From NCBI RefSeq assembly GCF_032598905.1, contig NZ_CP122458.1, positions 9,325,001-9,389,000 of the forward strand: 64,000 bases of DNA. Reading direction: 5' to 3'. Position 1 is the stretch's first letter; every line of letters begins with the position of its first letter. Both the position numbers and the translations under genes were made by a program. This DNA is from Streptomyces sp. 11x1 (lineage in GTDB: Bacteria > Actinomycetota > Actinomycetes > Streptomycetales > Streptomycetaceae). The notes under the pieces are model-generated. The model had not been told where the DNA came from and made no database searches. It saw only the letters and a program-made list of their open reading frames with translations. Below are positions 1-7,884 of this stretch, piece after piece.

Positions 1-155
1 CGGAACACGATCTCCTTGAGCGCCACCTCGCAGTCCAGCTGACGGTCGTGCGCCAGCCAGACATGGCCCATGCCGCCGCTGCCCAGCTGGTTCAGCAGGA
101 GATAGCGGTCGGCGATGACCCGGCCGGCTCCCGAATACGGTGCGCCTGACTGCAT
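1..155 (-). CDS. Serine/threonine protein kinase, N-terminal fragment
   Basis: The first 51 residues of a Hanks-type kinase can be read before the left edge cuts the gene. A glycine-rich ATP loop (LGSGGMGHVW) follows a short leader with DRYLLLNQ, and EVALKEI supplies the VAIK-type lysine. The ATG at 155 lies 16 bases after the stop of the DUF6777 lipoprotein gene upstream, so the two are probably co-transcribed. Such kinases phosphorylate Ser/Thr on cytoplasmic targets and often carry a membrane segment and sensor domain at the C-terminus, but that part is outside the window. Confidence 0.9.
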   Translation of the reverse strand, partial: MQSGAPYSGAGRVIADRYLLLNQLGSGGMGHVWLAHDRQLDCEVALKEIVF

Positions 156-171
156 CGGTCACTCCCAGGGG

Positions 172-1701
172 TCAGATCCACATGAACCGGGCCGGTTCCT
201 GCACGGGGGCGCCCGGCGCCCCCGCATCGCTCGGATCCCCCGGACTCCCGGGGACGTCGGAGGGCGGATCACCGGTCGGATCGGGAGCGCTCGTGGGGAC
301 GTCGGTGGGCGGGCCGCTCTCCTGCGGCGGAGCCGGGTCGGGGTCGCGCGTGGTCGGCGGGGGTGTCGAGGGTTCGGTGGACGCGGGAGCGGAGGTGGGG
401 GTGGGGGTGGGGTCCGGTGACAGCGTGCGGGGCGTCTCGTCCGTGGGCGGGGGAGTGGTGGGCCCCATGGGCGACGACACGTCGTCCGTGGGGGAGCCTC
501 CGCCCGAAGGGATCGTGCCCGGGTCCGTCGGCGACGACCTGTCGTCCGTCGGTGACTCTCCCGTCGGCGATCCGCCCGACGACGAGCCGTCCGAGGACGA
601 ACCTCCCGTGTCCGAGGGCTCTGTCGGCCCCGGATCCGTGCTCGAGGATCCGCCGTCGGAGTCCGACCCACCGTCCGTCGTCGCGCCACCGCTCGGTCCC
701 GAGCCGCCGTCCGTGCCCTGTTCGGACGCGGATCCGACGGTGCCGTCTCCCGAAGCCCCGTCCGGCCACTCCACGTGCAGTGCCACCGGGGCGCCGAACT
801 CCAGCCGGGCGCCCGGCCCGGGGCTCGACCCGGTCACCGGCGCGTCGCTCGGCGGCATCGCGTCCCCGGCGACCGTCACCGCCAGGCCCCGCTCCGCCAT
901 GGCCGCGCTCGCCTCGCCGAAGGTCATCCCCCCTACCTTCGGCACGGACTGCCGCGCACGTGCGTCGAACGTCGTGTCGGACTCGCCCGTGGTGCCGACC
1001 TCGCGGCTGATGCCCCGGTCCGGGTCCTCGACATCGACGAGCTTGATCTCCTTCAACTGCTCGGGCGCGGGTTCGACGACGACCACCGCGGCCTGGTCGT
1101 AGCTGTCCCACTCCTTGTTGTCGCCCGTGAACTCCACCTTGATGCGGCCCGGGTCCGCGGCGAACGAGCGCAGCGGATTTCCGCAGCTGCACTTGACGGC
1201 CGGCAGCCCCTGATCGTCCACCAATACAGCGATCCCGGCTTCCAGCAGCGCGTCGAAGGGGACGGCCCTGCCCTTTTTGTAGTCGTGGTTCTTCACGAGG
1301 GTGTCGTGGCGCAGCAGAACAGGTGTGAGGTCGTCGAGATAATCCGGGATGCGGTCGACGCCGACTCCGACGATCCGGGCCCATTGTTGAGCCTTTTTCT
1401 TGTTCTCGGGAGCGGTGAGGAAATCCTCCAGCTTGCCGACGTCACAGATCTTCGGTTTCCGTGTGCCCCCGTACAGGCCGGGGGTGCTGCCCTGCTGAAG
1501 GCCGCTGTGCGGCGCCAGTGACCGCAGGTCCGGCTCGTCCCGGCCGAGCCGTTCGCCCTCGTCGAAGAAAGGAGCGAGGGACGGCACCCCCGCGGCCACC
1601 GCCGTCACCGCGAGCAGTGACGGGCCCGACTCCCCGCAACCGCCGAGGACCAGTACGCCCACCAATAGCAAAGATGTTCGCAAGCGTGCGCGAATTGTCA
1701 T
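172..1701 (-). CDS. DUF6777-type secreted lipoprotein
   Basis: Encodes 509 residues. The N-terminus is a lipoprotein signal (RLRTSLLLVGVLVLGGC) with the lipobox cysteine near residue 22, so the protein should be anchored outside the membrane. Residues about 50-290 form a globular region with paired cysteines (KCSCGN), including a PASTA-like stretch near 250-310 (VGGMTFGEASAAMAERGL). The rest, from about 310, is a low-complexity Gly/Ser/Asp/Thr then Pro/Thr-rich tail that probably spans the cell wall. I recognise the DUF6777 family, which is common in Streptomyces; no enzymatic role is known to me. The ATG at 1701 has GGGAG in front. The kinase gene starts 16 bases downstream, which suggests a wall-sensing pair, though that is inference. 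Confidence 0.8.
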   Translation of the reverse strand: MTIRARLRTSLLLVGVLVLGGCGESGPSLLAVTAVAAGVPSLAPFFDEGERLGRDEPDLRSLAPHSGLQQGSTPGLYGGTRKPKICDVGKLEDFLTAPENKKKAQQWARIVGVGVDRIPDYLDDLTPVLLRHDTLVKNHDYKKGRAVPFDALLEAGIAVLVDDQGLPAVKCSCGNPLRSFAADPGRIKVEFTGDNKEWDSYDQAAVVVVEPAPEQLKEIKLVDVEDPDRGISREVGTTGESDTTFDARARQSVPKVGGMTFGEASAAMAERGLAVTVAGDAMPPSDAPVTGSSPGPGARLEFGAPVALHVEWPDGASGDGTVGSASEQGTDGGSGPSGGATTDGGSDSDGGSSSTDPGPTEPSDTGGSSSDGSSSGGSPTGESPTDDRSSPTDPGTIPSGGGSPTDDVSSPMGPTTPPPTDETPRTLSPDPTPTPTSAPASTEPSTPPPTTRDPDPAPPQESGPPTDVPTSAPDPTGDPPSDVPGSPGDPSDAGAPGAPVQEPARFMWI

Positions 1702-1869
1702 GACCGCTCCCCCTTGCGGTTTCCCCCGTCACCTCGCAGAGCGTATGCGAGGCTCACGCATCATGCTACTGAAGGGCAAAGCCTTTCCGTCAAGAGAAAT
1801 AGAAAGGGGCACGTTTCTGTGGCCAAAGAAAAGAATGGGAGCGCATCTGGCAAGAAAAAGAAATGTGAC
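1702..1869. other. AT-richer intergenic region upstream of the DUF6777 gene
   Basis: These 168 bases separate two minus-strand genes and are clearly richer in A/T than their surroundings, especially from about 1790 to 1868 with A-rich runs such as aaaagaaaag. A promoter for the DUF6777-kinase pair is expected here. I could not assign convincing -10/-35 boxes and saw no strong hairpin. Confidence 0.4.
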
Positions 1870-2814
1870 TCAGTGACCACGTGCGTTGAGTGAGGCGAGA
1901 TAGGCGTTGTACGCCTCCAGCTCCTTGTCGCCGTCCCGGTCGGCCGCGCGGTCCGTGCGCCGGGCCTGCCGCTGCTCGGAGTTGTACCACTGGAAGAGCA
2001 GCGCCAGCAGCACAAGGACCGAGGGGATCTCGCTGAAGGCCCAGGCGATGCCGCCGGCCGCGTTCTGGTCGGACAGGGCGTCGATGCCGAGGGAGGCGGG
2101 CGGGTTCTCGTACGTCTTCACCATCGGCGCGGACGCCATCATCAGCGCGATGCCGAAGAAGGCGTGGAACGGCATGCCCGCGAACAGCTCCAGCATCCGC
2201 ATCAGATAGCCGGGCCGGTGCGGGCCCGGGTCCACGCCCATGATCGGCCAGAAGAAGAACAGCCCGACCAGCAGGAAGTGCGTCATCATCACGATGTGCC
2301 CCGGCGTCGACCCCATCAGGAAGTCGAACAGCGGCGTGAAGTACAGACCATAGAGGCTCGCGATGAACATCGGGATCGTGAACGCCGGATGCGTGACGAT
2401 CTTCATGTACCAGCTGTGCAGGAACATCAGCAGCAGCTCGCGCGGCCCCTTCCGCCCCTTCCCCGCCACCGGCAGCGCCCGCAGCGCCAGGGTGATCGGC
2501 GCCCCCAGCAGCAGCACGATCGGCGCCAGCATGCTGATCACCATGTGCTGCACCATGTGCACGCTGAACATGACCATGCCGTAGTCGTTCAGCCCGGTGC
2601 ACGTCACCAGCATCACCAGCAGCACACCCACGACGAACGCGATCGTCCGCCCCACCGGCCACTTGTCCCCGCGCCGCACGAGCCGTACGACGCCCCAGGC
2701 GTACAGCCCGAGGCCCACCAGGCACGCGATCAGGAAGAACGGATCCGCCGACCACGAGAGCCCTCGCCCGAGAGTGAAGGGCAAGAGCCCCGTCCCATGC
2801 CCGCTGTGATCCAT
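1870..2814 (-). CDS. ctaG: Cytochrome c oxidase assembly protein, CtaG/caa3 type
   Basis: A 314-residue multi-pass membrane protein of the caa3_CtaG family, which helps insert copper into cytochrome oxidase. The ATG at 2814 (MDHSGHGTG) is chosen over an upstream in-frame start because AGGAG precedes it. About seven hydrophobic segments are visible, beginning with ADPFFLIACLVGLGLYAWGV. The conserved histidines VHMVQHMVISMLAP and the FHAFFGIALM segment are typical of the family. The C-terminus is charged and cytoplasmic. It is followed by the AT-rich spacer before the lipoprotein gene and preceded by a dispersed repeat that separates it from pfkA. Confidence 0.9.
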   Translation of the reverse strand: MDHSGHGTGLLPFTLGRGLSWSADPFFLIACLVGLGLYAWGVVRLVRRGDKWPVGRTIAFVVGVLLVMLVTCTGLNDYGMVMFSVHMVQHMVISMLAPIVLLLGAPITLALRALPVAGKGRKGPRELLLMFLHSWYMKIVTHPAFTIPMFIASLYGLYFTPLFDFLMGSTPGHIVMMTHFLLVGLFFFWPIMGVDPGPHRPGYLMRMLELFAGMPFHAFFGIALMMASAPMVKTYENPPASLGIDALSDQNAAGGIAWAFSEIPSVLVLLALLFQWYNSEQRQARRTDRAADRDGDKELEAYNAYLASLNARGH

Positions 2815-2905
2815 CCGCCGGCTCCTGTTTCGTGGGGGTTGAGCGCTGTACGTCCGCCCCAAGAGTAGAACCGCCCCCGGTCACGATCATGACCGGGGGC
2901 AAGCC

Positions 2906-2960
2906 TTGAAGGGGCGCGGGGAACTGCGCGACCAGCCACGAACCACCCGCAGCCGACGAA
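2906..2960 (+). repeat. Dispersed intergenic repeat, copy 1 (short form)
   Basis: Copy of the family with core ggggcgcggggaactgcgcg, followed by accagccacg and then cccgcagccgac. It lies between ctaG and pfkA. The GC-rich arms cgcg...cgcg can pair. Other copies are near 6990, 9138, 9917, 13766 and 20246. Confidence 0.75.
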
Positions 2961-2991
2961 CCACCTGCTGAACCGAGCTCCTAGTCGGAAC

Positions 2992-4017
2992 TCACAGCAC
3001 ACACTCCGCCTCGGCGTACCGCTCCGACGGCACCGTCTTCAACGTCTCCACCGCCTCCGCGAGCGGCACCATCACGATGTCGGTCCCCCGCAGCGCGGTC
3101 ATGTGCCCGAACTCACCCCGGTGCACGGCCTCCACCGCGTGCCACCCGAACCGCGTCGCCAGCACCCGGTCGTACGCGGTCGGCGTACCGCCCCGCTGCA
3201 CATGCCCGAGGATCACCGGCCGCGCCTCCTTGCCGAGGCGCTGCTCCAGCTCGATCGACAGCTGCCGCGCGATCCCGGCGAACCGCTCGTGGCCGTAGAT
3301 GTCCTTGCCGCCCTCGTCGAAGTCCATCGACCCGGCCTTCGGCTTCGCCCCCTCCGCGGCGACGACGATCGCGAACCGCTTGCCCGCCGAGAACCGCGCG
3401 GCGACCTTCGTGGCCAACTCCTCGATGTCAAAGGGCCGTTCCGGTACGACGATGGCGTGCGCGCCGGCCGCCATGCCGGAGTGGAGCGCGATCCAGCCGG
3501 TGTGGCGGCCCATGACCTCCACGACCAGGACGCGCTGGTGGGACTCGGCGGTGGTCTTCAGCCGGTCCAGCGCCTCCGTCGCGACGCCCACGGCCGTGTC
3601 GAAGCCGAACGTGACGTCCGTGACCGCGATGTCGTTGTCGATGGTCTTCGGTACGCCCACGACCGGCAGGCCGCTGTCCGACATCAGCCGGGCCGCCTTC
3701 AGCGTGCCCTCACCGCCGATGGGGATGATCGCGTCGAGCCCGAGCTCCTCGACGTGGCCCTTCGCCCGCGCCACCCCGTCCCGCAGGTGCGAGGGCTGCA
3801 CCCGGGAGGAACCGAGGATCGTGCCGCCGCGGGCCAGGATGCCGGACACCGCGTCCAGGTCGAGCTTGAGGTAGTCGCAGTCCAGCAGACCTTTCCAGCC
3901 GTCCCGGAAACCGATGACCTCGTCGCCGTGGTCGACGACGGCGCGGTGCACGACGGACCGGATGACGGCGTTCAGCCCCGGGCAGTCGCCGCCGGACGTG
4001 AGGACACCAATACGCAT
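2992..4017 (-). CDS. pfkA: 6-phosphofructokinase
   Basis: A 341-residue cytoplasmic glycolytic enzyme that phosphorylates fructose 6-phosphate. MRIGVLTSGGDCPGLNAVIR opens the protein and fixes the start at 4017, although the frame stays open upstream. The phosphoryl-donor loop reads GGEGTLKAA with Gly where ATP-dependent enzymes have Gly104 of the E. coli numbering. The next motif is PKTIDNDI, with Lys at position 124. This Gly/Lys mix is known for actinomycete PFKs that use ATP despite resembling pyrophosphate enzymes in sequence. The catalytic TIDND aspartates and the MGRHTGW substrate motif are intact. Streptomyces usually carry several pfkA paralogues; which one this is cannot be settled here. 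Confidence 0.95.
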   Translation of the reverse strand: MRIGVLTSGGDCPGLNAVIRSVVHRAVVDHGDEVIGFRDGWKGLLDCDYLKLDLDAVSGILARGGTILGSSRVQPSHLRDGVARAKGHVEELGLDAIIPIGGEGTLKAARLMSDSGLPVVGVPKTIDNDIAVTDVTFGFDTAVGVATEALDRLKTTAESHQRVLVVEVMGRHTGWIALHSGMAAGAHAIVVPERPFDIEELATKVAARFSAGKRFAIVVAAEGAKPKAGSMDFDEGGKDIYGHERFAGIARQLSIELEQRLGKEARPVILGHVQRGGTPTAYDRVLATRFGWHAVEAVHRGEFGHMTALRGTDIVMVPLAEAVETLKTVPSERYAEAECVL

Positions 4018-4262
4018 AGCCCGAATACCTTCTCGACGTGGGCCGGGGACCGGACCACGCTGTCCGGCTGGAATCCCCGCCACCCTACCGGCGGCAGGGG
4101 GCGGGGCCGTAGCGGGCGTCCGCCTGCTGGACGGCCCCGCACAGGTGAGCGGAGCCCTGGTCAGACGGGCATTCACAGGTGAGCGGGAGCCCCTACGGAT
4201 GGGCCTTTCGCACGAGCGGTGCTGAACCGTTTCTCAAGGGCCCCGGCCCCCGCCCGGACGCG
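4018..4262. other. pfkA upstream region with a direct repeat
   Basis: These 245 bases lie upstream of pfkA and downstream of gatD. An imperfect direct repeat, cacaggtgagcgg(g)agccc, occurs at about 4140-4158 and 4175-4194, 35 bases apart and 120-175 bases before the pfkA start. It could be a regulator site, but nothing identifies the protein. I found no reading frame with support. Confidence 0.35.
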
Positions 4263-4991
4263 CTACGCGGGCTGCTGGGCCGCCGAGATCCGCTCGTCGC
4301 GCAGCGCCTCGAACCAGCGGTCGTCGGTCGGCGGCAGCGCGTTCACGTCCAGCGCCAGCTTCAGCAGCAGGTCCGCGATCTGCGGGTTCCGCGCCAGCAC
4401 CGGCCCGTGCATGTACGTGCCGAAGACGGTGTCGTTGTACGCGCCCTCCGTGCCGTCGCCCGTGCCGTTGCCCTTGCCGAGGCGGACCTGTGCGAGGGGG
4501 CGGGCGGTGGGGCCGAGGTGGGTGACGCCCTGGTGGTTCTCGAACCCGGTCAGCTGCGGCAGCCCGAGGCGCGGGTCGATGTCCGCGAGGACGTCGCCGA
4601 CGCACCGTTCGCCCTCGCCCCGGGTCGTGGTCACGTCGAGCAGGCCGAGGCCCGGCTCACGCTGGCCGAGGTCGTTGACGAACTCGTGGCCGAGGATCTG
4701 GTACCCGGCGCAGACGGCGAAGACGATCGCGCCGTTGTTCACCGCCTGGTACAGATGCCGGTCACGGCGCAGGCGCTCGGCCGCGAGCCGCTGCGGCCGG
4801 TCCTCGCCGCCGCCGATCAGATAGATGTCGCCGGAGGTCGGGATCGGCTGGTCGCTGCGCACGTCCAGCCGGGCCACGTCCAGGCCGCGCTGCCGCGCGC
4901 GGCGCTCGACGACGAGGACGTTGCCCTGGTCGCCGTAGGTGCTGAGCAGGTCCGGGTAGACCCAGACGACCCGCAGACTGTTGTCGCTCAT
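4263..4991 (-). CDS. gatD: Lipid II isoglutaminyl synthase, glutaminase subunit GatD
   Basis: A 242-residue class I glutamine amidotransferase of the CobB/CobQ type. GatD takes ammonia from glutamine and passes it to MurT, which amidates D-Glu to D-isoGln in the lipid II stem peptide. The nucleophile lies in FAVCAGYQILG and the catalytic histidine in GTYMHGPVLA. The N-terminus (VVWVYPDLLSTYGDQGN) is characteristic. murT is directly upstream on the same strand, 48 bases away, as in other Gram-positive bacteria. Confidence 0.95.
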   Translation of the reverse strand: MSDNSLRVVWVYPDLLSTYGDQGNVLVVERRARQRGLDVARLDVRSDQPIPTSGDIYLIGGGEDRPQRLAAERLRRDRHLYQAVNNGAIVFAVCAGYQILGHEFVNDLGQREPGLGLLDVTTTRGEGERCVGDVLADIDPRLGLPQLTGFENHQGVTHLGPTARPLAQVRLGKGNGTGDGTEGAYNDTVFGTYMHGPVLARNPQIADLLLKLALDVNALPPTDDRWFEALRDERISAAQQPA

Positions 4992-5039
4992 GAAGTCAGT
5001 GCCCCTCAGAGTCGTTCATGGTCGTTCGTGGCCGGGTGC

Positions 5040-6278
5040 TCAGTTGCCCACGCGACGGCGCAGGTCCTGGAACGCGGTGTAGTTCGCGATGACCTCGATC
5101 CGGCCCGGCGGGCACATCTGCACCGCCTGGTCGAGGGTGTCGCAGACCTGGAAGTGCTGACCCGCCACTTCCAGACGCACCGCGAGGTCCAGCTTGCGGT
5201 CGCCGAGCACGAAGATCGGGTGGCCGGTCAGCCGGGTGTAGTCGACGTCCCAGAGCCACGAGGTGTCGGTGCCGTCGGCGCCGCGCGCGTTCACCGACAG
5301 GATCACCGGCGACGGCGGCGGGTCGATCAGCGAGAACGTCTCCAGCCAGCCCGCCGGGTTCTTGGCGAGCAGCAGCCGCAGATCCCGCTGCATGAACTGC
5401 ACCACGTCGTACCGTCCGGCGACCGCCTGCACCTGGTACATGCGTTCCAGGGCGACCTGCGGCGGCACACCGAAGACGGCGGCGGTGGCGGCCGACGAGG
5501 CGGCGTTGGCCTTGTTGGCGCGACCCGGCAGCTGCAGATGGATCGGCCAGGCCGAACCGTGCGGGTCGAGGACGTGGTCGCCGGAGAGCGCCCAGCTCGG
5601 TGTGGGGCGGCGGAAACCGCACTCGCCGCAGAACCAGTCGTCGCCGGGGCGCTGCATCACACCACCGCAGGACGGGCAGGACCAGGCGTCGTCCTTCCAC
5701 ATCTGGCCGACCGCGACCCAGACCACGTTCGGCGAGGACGAGGCCGCCCACACGATCAGCGGGTCGTCGCAGTTGGCCACGACGACGGCCTTGGTGCCGG
5801 CCAGGCCCTCCCGCCAGGCCTCCGCCATCATCCGGGTCTCGGCGGCACGGTCGAGCTGGTCGCGGGAGAGGTTGAGCAGTGCGATGCACTTGGGGTCGGT
5901 GTCGCGCGCGACACCGGCCAGGTACTTCTCGTCGACCTCGATGACCGCGAACTTGGCGTCCGAGTTCCCGGCGAGCGCCGAGGTGATGCCCGCGGGCATG
6001 TTGGCGCCGAGCGCGTTGGAGACGACGGGGCCCGCGGCCCGCAGCGCCTCGGCGATCAGCCGGGTCGTGGTGGTCTTGCCGTTGGTGGCGGAGACCAGGA
6101 TGACGTCCAGGCTCTGCGCGAGCCTGGCGAGGAGGTCGGGGTCGAGTTTCAGTGCCACCCGGCCGCCGATCACAGATCCGCTACCGCGTCCAGCGGCACG
6201 CGATGCCGCCGCGACCGCCTTGCCCGCCGTCACGGCCAGCTTGGCCCGCGGCGTGAGCGGGTCCGAGTTGCCTGCCAT
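5040..6278 (-). CDS. murT: Lipid II isoglutaminyl synthase, Mur-ligase-like subunit MurT
   Basis: A 412-residue Mur ligase homologue. The ATG at 6278 is preceded by AAGGAGG at a good distance, so the longer open frame is rejected. The ATP loop is SATNGKTTTTRLIAEAL. A four-cysteine ribbon typical of MurT is present (CPSCGG, then CGECGF about 13 residues later). NLSRDQLDRAAE matches the central ligase domain, and the C-terminal DUF1727 region ends in NYTAFQDLRR. It works with GatD at the inner face of the membrane to amidate lipid II. Together the pair forms a two-gene operon. Confidence 0.95.
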   Translation of the reverse strand: MAGNSDPLTPRAKLAVTAGKAVAAASRAAGRGSGSVIGGRVALKLDPDLLARLAQSLDVILVSATNGKTTTTRLIAEALRAAGPVVSNALGANMPAGITSALAGNSDAKFAVIEVDEKYLAGVARDTDPKCIALLNLSRDQLDRAAETRMMAEAWREGLAGTKAVVVANCDDPLIVWAASSSPNVVWVAVGQMWKDDAWSCPSCGGVMQRPGDDWFCGECGFRRPTPSWALSGDHVLDPHGSAWPIHLQLPGRANKANAASSAATAAVFGVPPQVALERMYQVQAVAGRYDVVQFMQRDLRLLLAKNPAGWLETFSLIDPPPSPVILSVNARGADGTDTSWLWDVDYTRLTGHPIFVLGDRKLDLAVRLEVAGQHFQVCDTLDQAVQMCPPGRIEVIANYTAFQDLRRRVGN

Positions 6279-6430
6279 CAGTTCTCGATCCTCCTTGCGT
6301 ACAGCGCCGCGCCCAGTCCCGGCAACGTGTGGACCAAAGACTATCGAGATCCACTCACGCGCCCGAATCTCGACCGGGCCGTCACCCTGGTCGGACCGGC
6401 GATATCGGGTCTGAACGTACCCTTGCGGCC

Positions 6431-6970
6431 ATGCGAAGCGGCTCGATTCCCGGCGCCCGAGGGCGCGTTCTCCCCATGACACTGCTCGGGGACCCCGTAT
6501 TGCAGGCGCCTTGTGAAGAGGTGACGGAGTTCGGGACCGAACTGGTGCGGCTTGTGGAGGACATGTTCGCGACCATGTACGACGCGCGAGGGGTGGGGCT
6601 CGCCGCGAACCAGGTGGGCCGGGGGCTGCGCGTCTTCGTGTACGACTGCCCGGACGACGAGGACGTGCGTCATCTCGGCCATGTGGTGAACCCCCGGCTC
6701 GTCTCGACCGGGGGGATCGTACTGCGGGGACCCGAGGGTTGTCTGTCGCTGCCCGGGCTGGAGGCGGGGGTGGAGCGGTACGACGAGGCCGTGGTCGAGG
6801 GGTTCACGGTGGACGGGGACCGGGTGCGGGTGTCGGGGAGCGGGTTCTTCGCGCGGTGTCTGCAGCACGAGTGCGATCACCTCGAGGGCCGGGTGTATGT
6901 GGACCGGCTGTCGGGGTGGCGGCGTTCTCGGGTGTTGCGGAAGGCCGCCCGGGCGCCGTGGGGGCGGTGA
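6431..6970 (+). CDS. def: Peptide deformylase
   Basis: A 179-residue metalloenzyme that removes the N-formyl group from new proteins. All three family motifs are present: GVGLAANQVG, EGCLSLPG (metal-binding Cys) and QHECDHLEG (two metal-binding His and the catalytic Glu). The start at 6431 (MRSGSIPGARGR) is the likeliest, with MTLLGDP further in as an alternative. The gene diverges from murT across about 150 bases and ends just before a repeat hairpin. Streptomyces commonly have several def paralogues. Confidence 0.93.
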   Translation: MRSGSIPGARGRVLPMTLLGDPVLQAPCEEVTEFGTELVRLVEDMFATMYDARGVGLAANQVGRGLRVFVYDCPDDEDVRHLGHVVNPRLVSTGGIVLRGPEGCLSLPGLEAGVERYDEAVVEGFTVDGDRVRVSGSGFFARCLQHECDHLEGRVYVDRLSGWRRSRVLRKAARAPWGR

Positions 6971-6989
6971 GTTCGCGGGCGGGTGGCAG

Positions 6990-7037
6990 GCTCGTCGTGG
7001 CTGGTCGCGCAGTTCCCCGCGCCCCTGAAGGGGCGCG
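6990..7037 (-). repeat. Dispersed intergenic repeat, copy 2, with hairpin
   Basis: Reverse-oriented copy (gtcgtggctggtcgcgcagt then tccccgcgcccc). It ends in a perfect 8-bp stem, cgcgcccc at 7018-7025 and ggggcgcg at 7030-7037, around a tgaa loop. It sits between the convergent ends of def and the TetR gene and could stop transcription from both. Confidence 0.75.
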
Positions 7038-7066
7038 TCGCCCGACCATGTGATCAAGTGACCCTT

Positions 7067-7711
7067 TCAGAAACCCGGGCCGCCGACCTTGTCGCCCGCG
7101 GCCGCCAGGCGGCCCCAGAGGAGGTCCGCGAGGCTGCGGACCAACTCCGCCCTGGTGAGGGGGCGTTCGCCGAGCCACCAGTCGCCCGCGGCGTGCATCA
7201 TGCCTACGATGCCGTGGCCCCATACACGTGCCAGTTGACGGCTGTCGGGGCCGAGGTCGAGGCGGTCGTCGATGACCGTGCCGAGTTCCTCGCCCATGCG
7301 CCGCAGGAGGGGGGCCGAGTGCTTGCCGACGTCGAAGCCCTGGTCGCCGGGCTGGCCGCCCTCGGCGGGGTGCATGAGGAAGCGGTACACCTGGGGGCGG
7401 GCCTCGATGGCCGCCAGATAGGTGTCGAGGGTCGCCTCGACGCGTTCACGGCGCTCCGCGGGGGCGTCCAGCGCGGCCCGCAGGGAATCGAGGAGCGCAT
7501 CGGTGTGCCGCTGGGCGAGGGCGGCGTAGAGTCCGCCCTTGTCGCCGAAGTGGCGGTACAGAATCGGCTTGGTGATGCCGGCTTCGGCGGCGATGGCGTT
7601 CATCGACGCTCCGGGGCCGTCGCGGAGCACGACTCGGTCCGCGGCCTCCAGCAGCTCGCGACGACGGCGGTCGGCGGACCGCTCCTGGTCGGTCCGCTGC
7701 GTGGTGTCCAT
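7067..7711 (-). CDS. TetR-family transcriptional regulator
   Basis: A 214-residue regulator. The helix-turn-helix spans about residues 25-65 (MNAIAAEAGITKPILYRHFGDKG). The C-terminal ligand domain (ARVWGHGIVGMMHAAGDWWLGERP) resembles TetR proteins that sit beside acyl-CoA dehydrogenase genes. The ATG at 7711 has GGGGGAGA upstream. The divergent neighbour is an acyl-CoA dehydrogenase, and the shared intergenic region carries two palindromes, so it probably represses that gene and itself in response to an acyl-CoA. The ligand is inferred, not seen. Confidence 0.9.
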   Translation of the reverse strand: MDTTQRTDQERSADRRRRELLEAADRVVLRDGPGASMNAIAAEAGITKPILYRHFGDKGGLYAALAQRHTDALLDSLRAALDAPAERRERVEATLDTYLAAIEARPQVYRFLMHPAEGGQPGDQGFDVGKHSAPLLRRMGEELGTVIDDRLDLGPDSRQLARVWGHGIVGMMHAAGDWWLGERPLTRAELVRSLADLLWGRLAAAGDKVGGPGF

Positions 7712-7809
7712 GAGTCTCTCCCCCAAATGCTGATGACGGTGACGCCTTGCGCAAACTAACACTGATCGGCGTGACCCGATCGAACGGGCTACCGAGCACT
7801 GCTCGGGAG

Positions 7810-7857
7810 TTGACTTTTCCTACCGACCGGTAACAGACTCCAGTTACCGTAGGTAAC
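7810..7857. promoter_or_regulatory. Probable TetR operators in the divergent promoter
   Basis: Two inverted repeats lie just upstream of the acyl-CoA dehydrogenase. One is taccg-ac-cggta at 7821-7832; the other is gttacc-gta-ggtaac at 7843-7857. Both share the TACC/GGTA core, so they look like two sites for one dimeric repressor. A -35-like ttgact is at 7810-7815; the -10 is unclear. Confidence 0.65.
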
Positions 7858-7884
7858 ATCTTAGTGCAGTGCTGGAGGCGCGTC

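Noticed and set aside
4179..6479. A 766-residue plus-strand frame opposite gatD and murT
   Set aside because: It spans two well-identified genes on the other strand and their spacer, and shows no recognisable domain.
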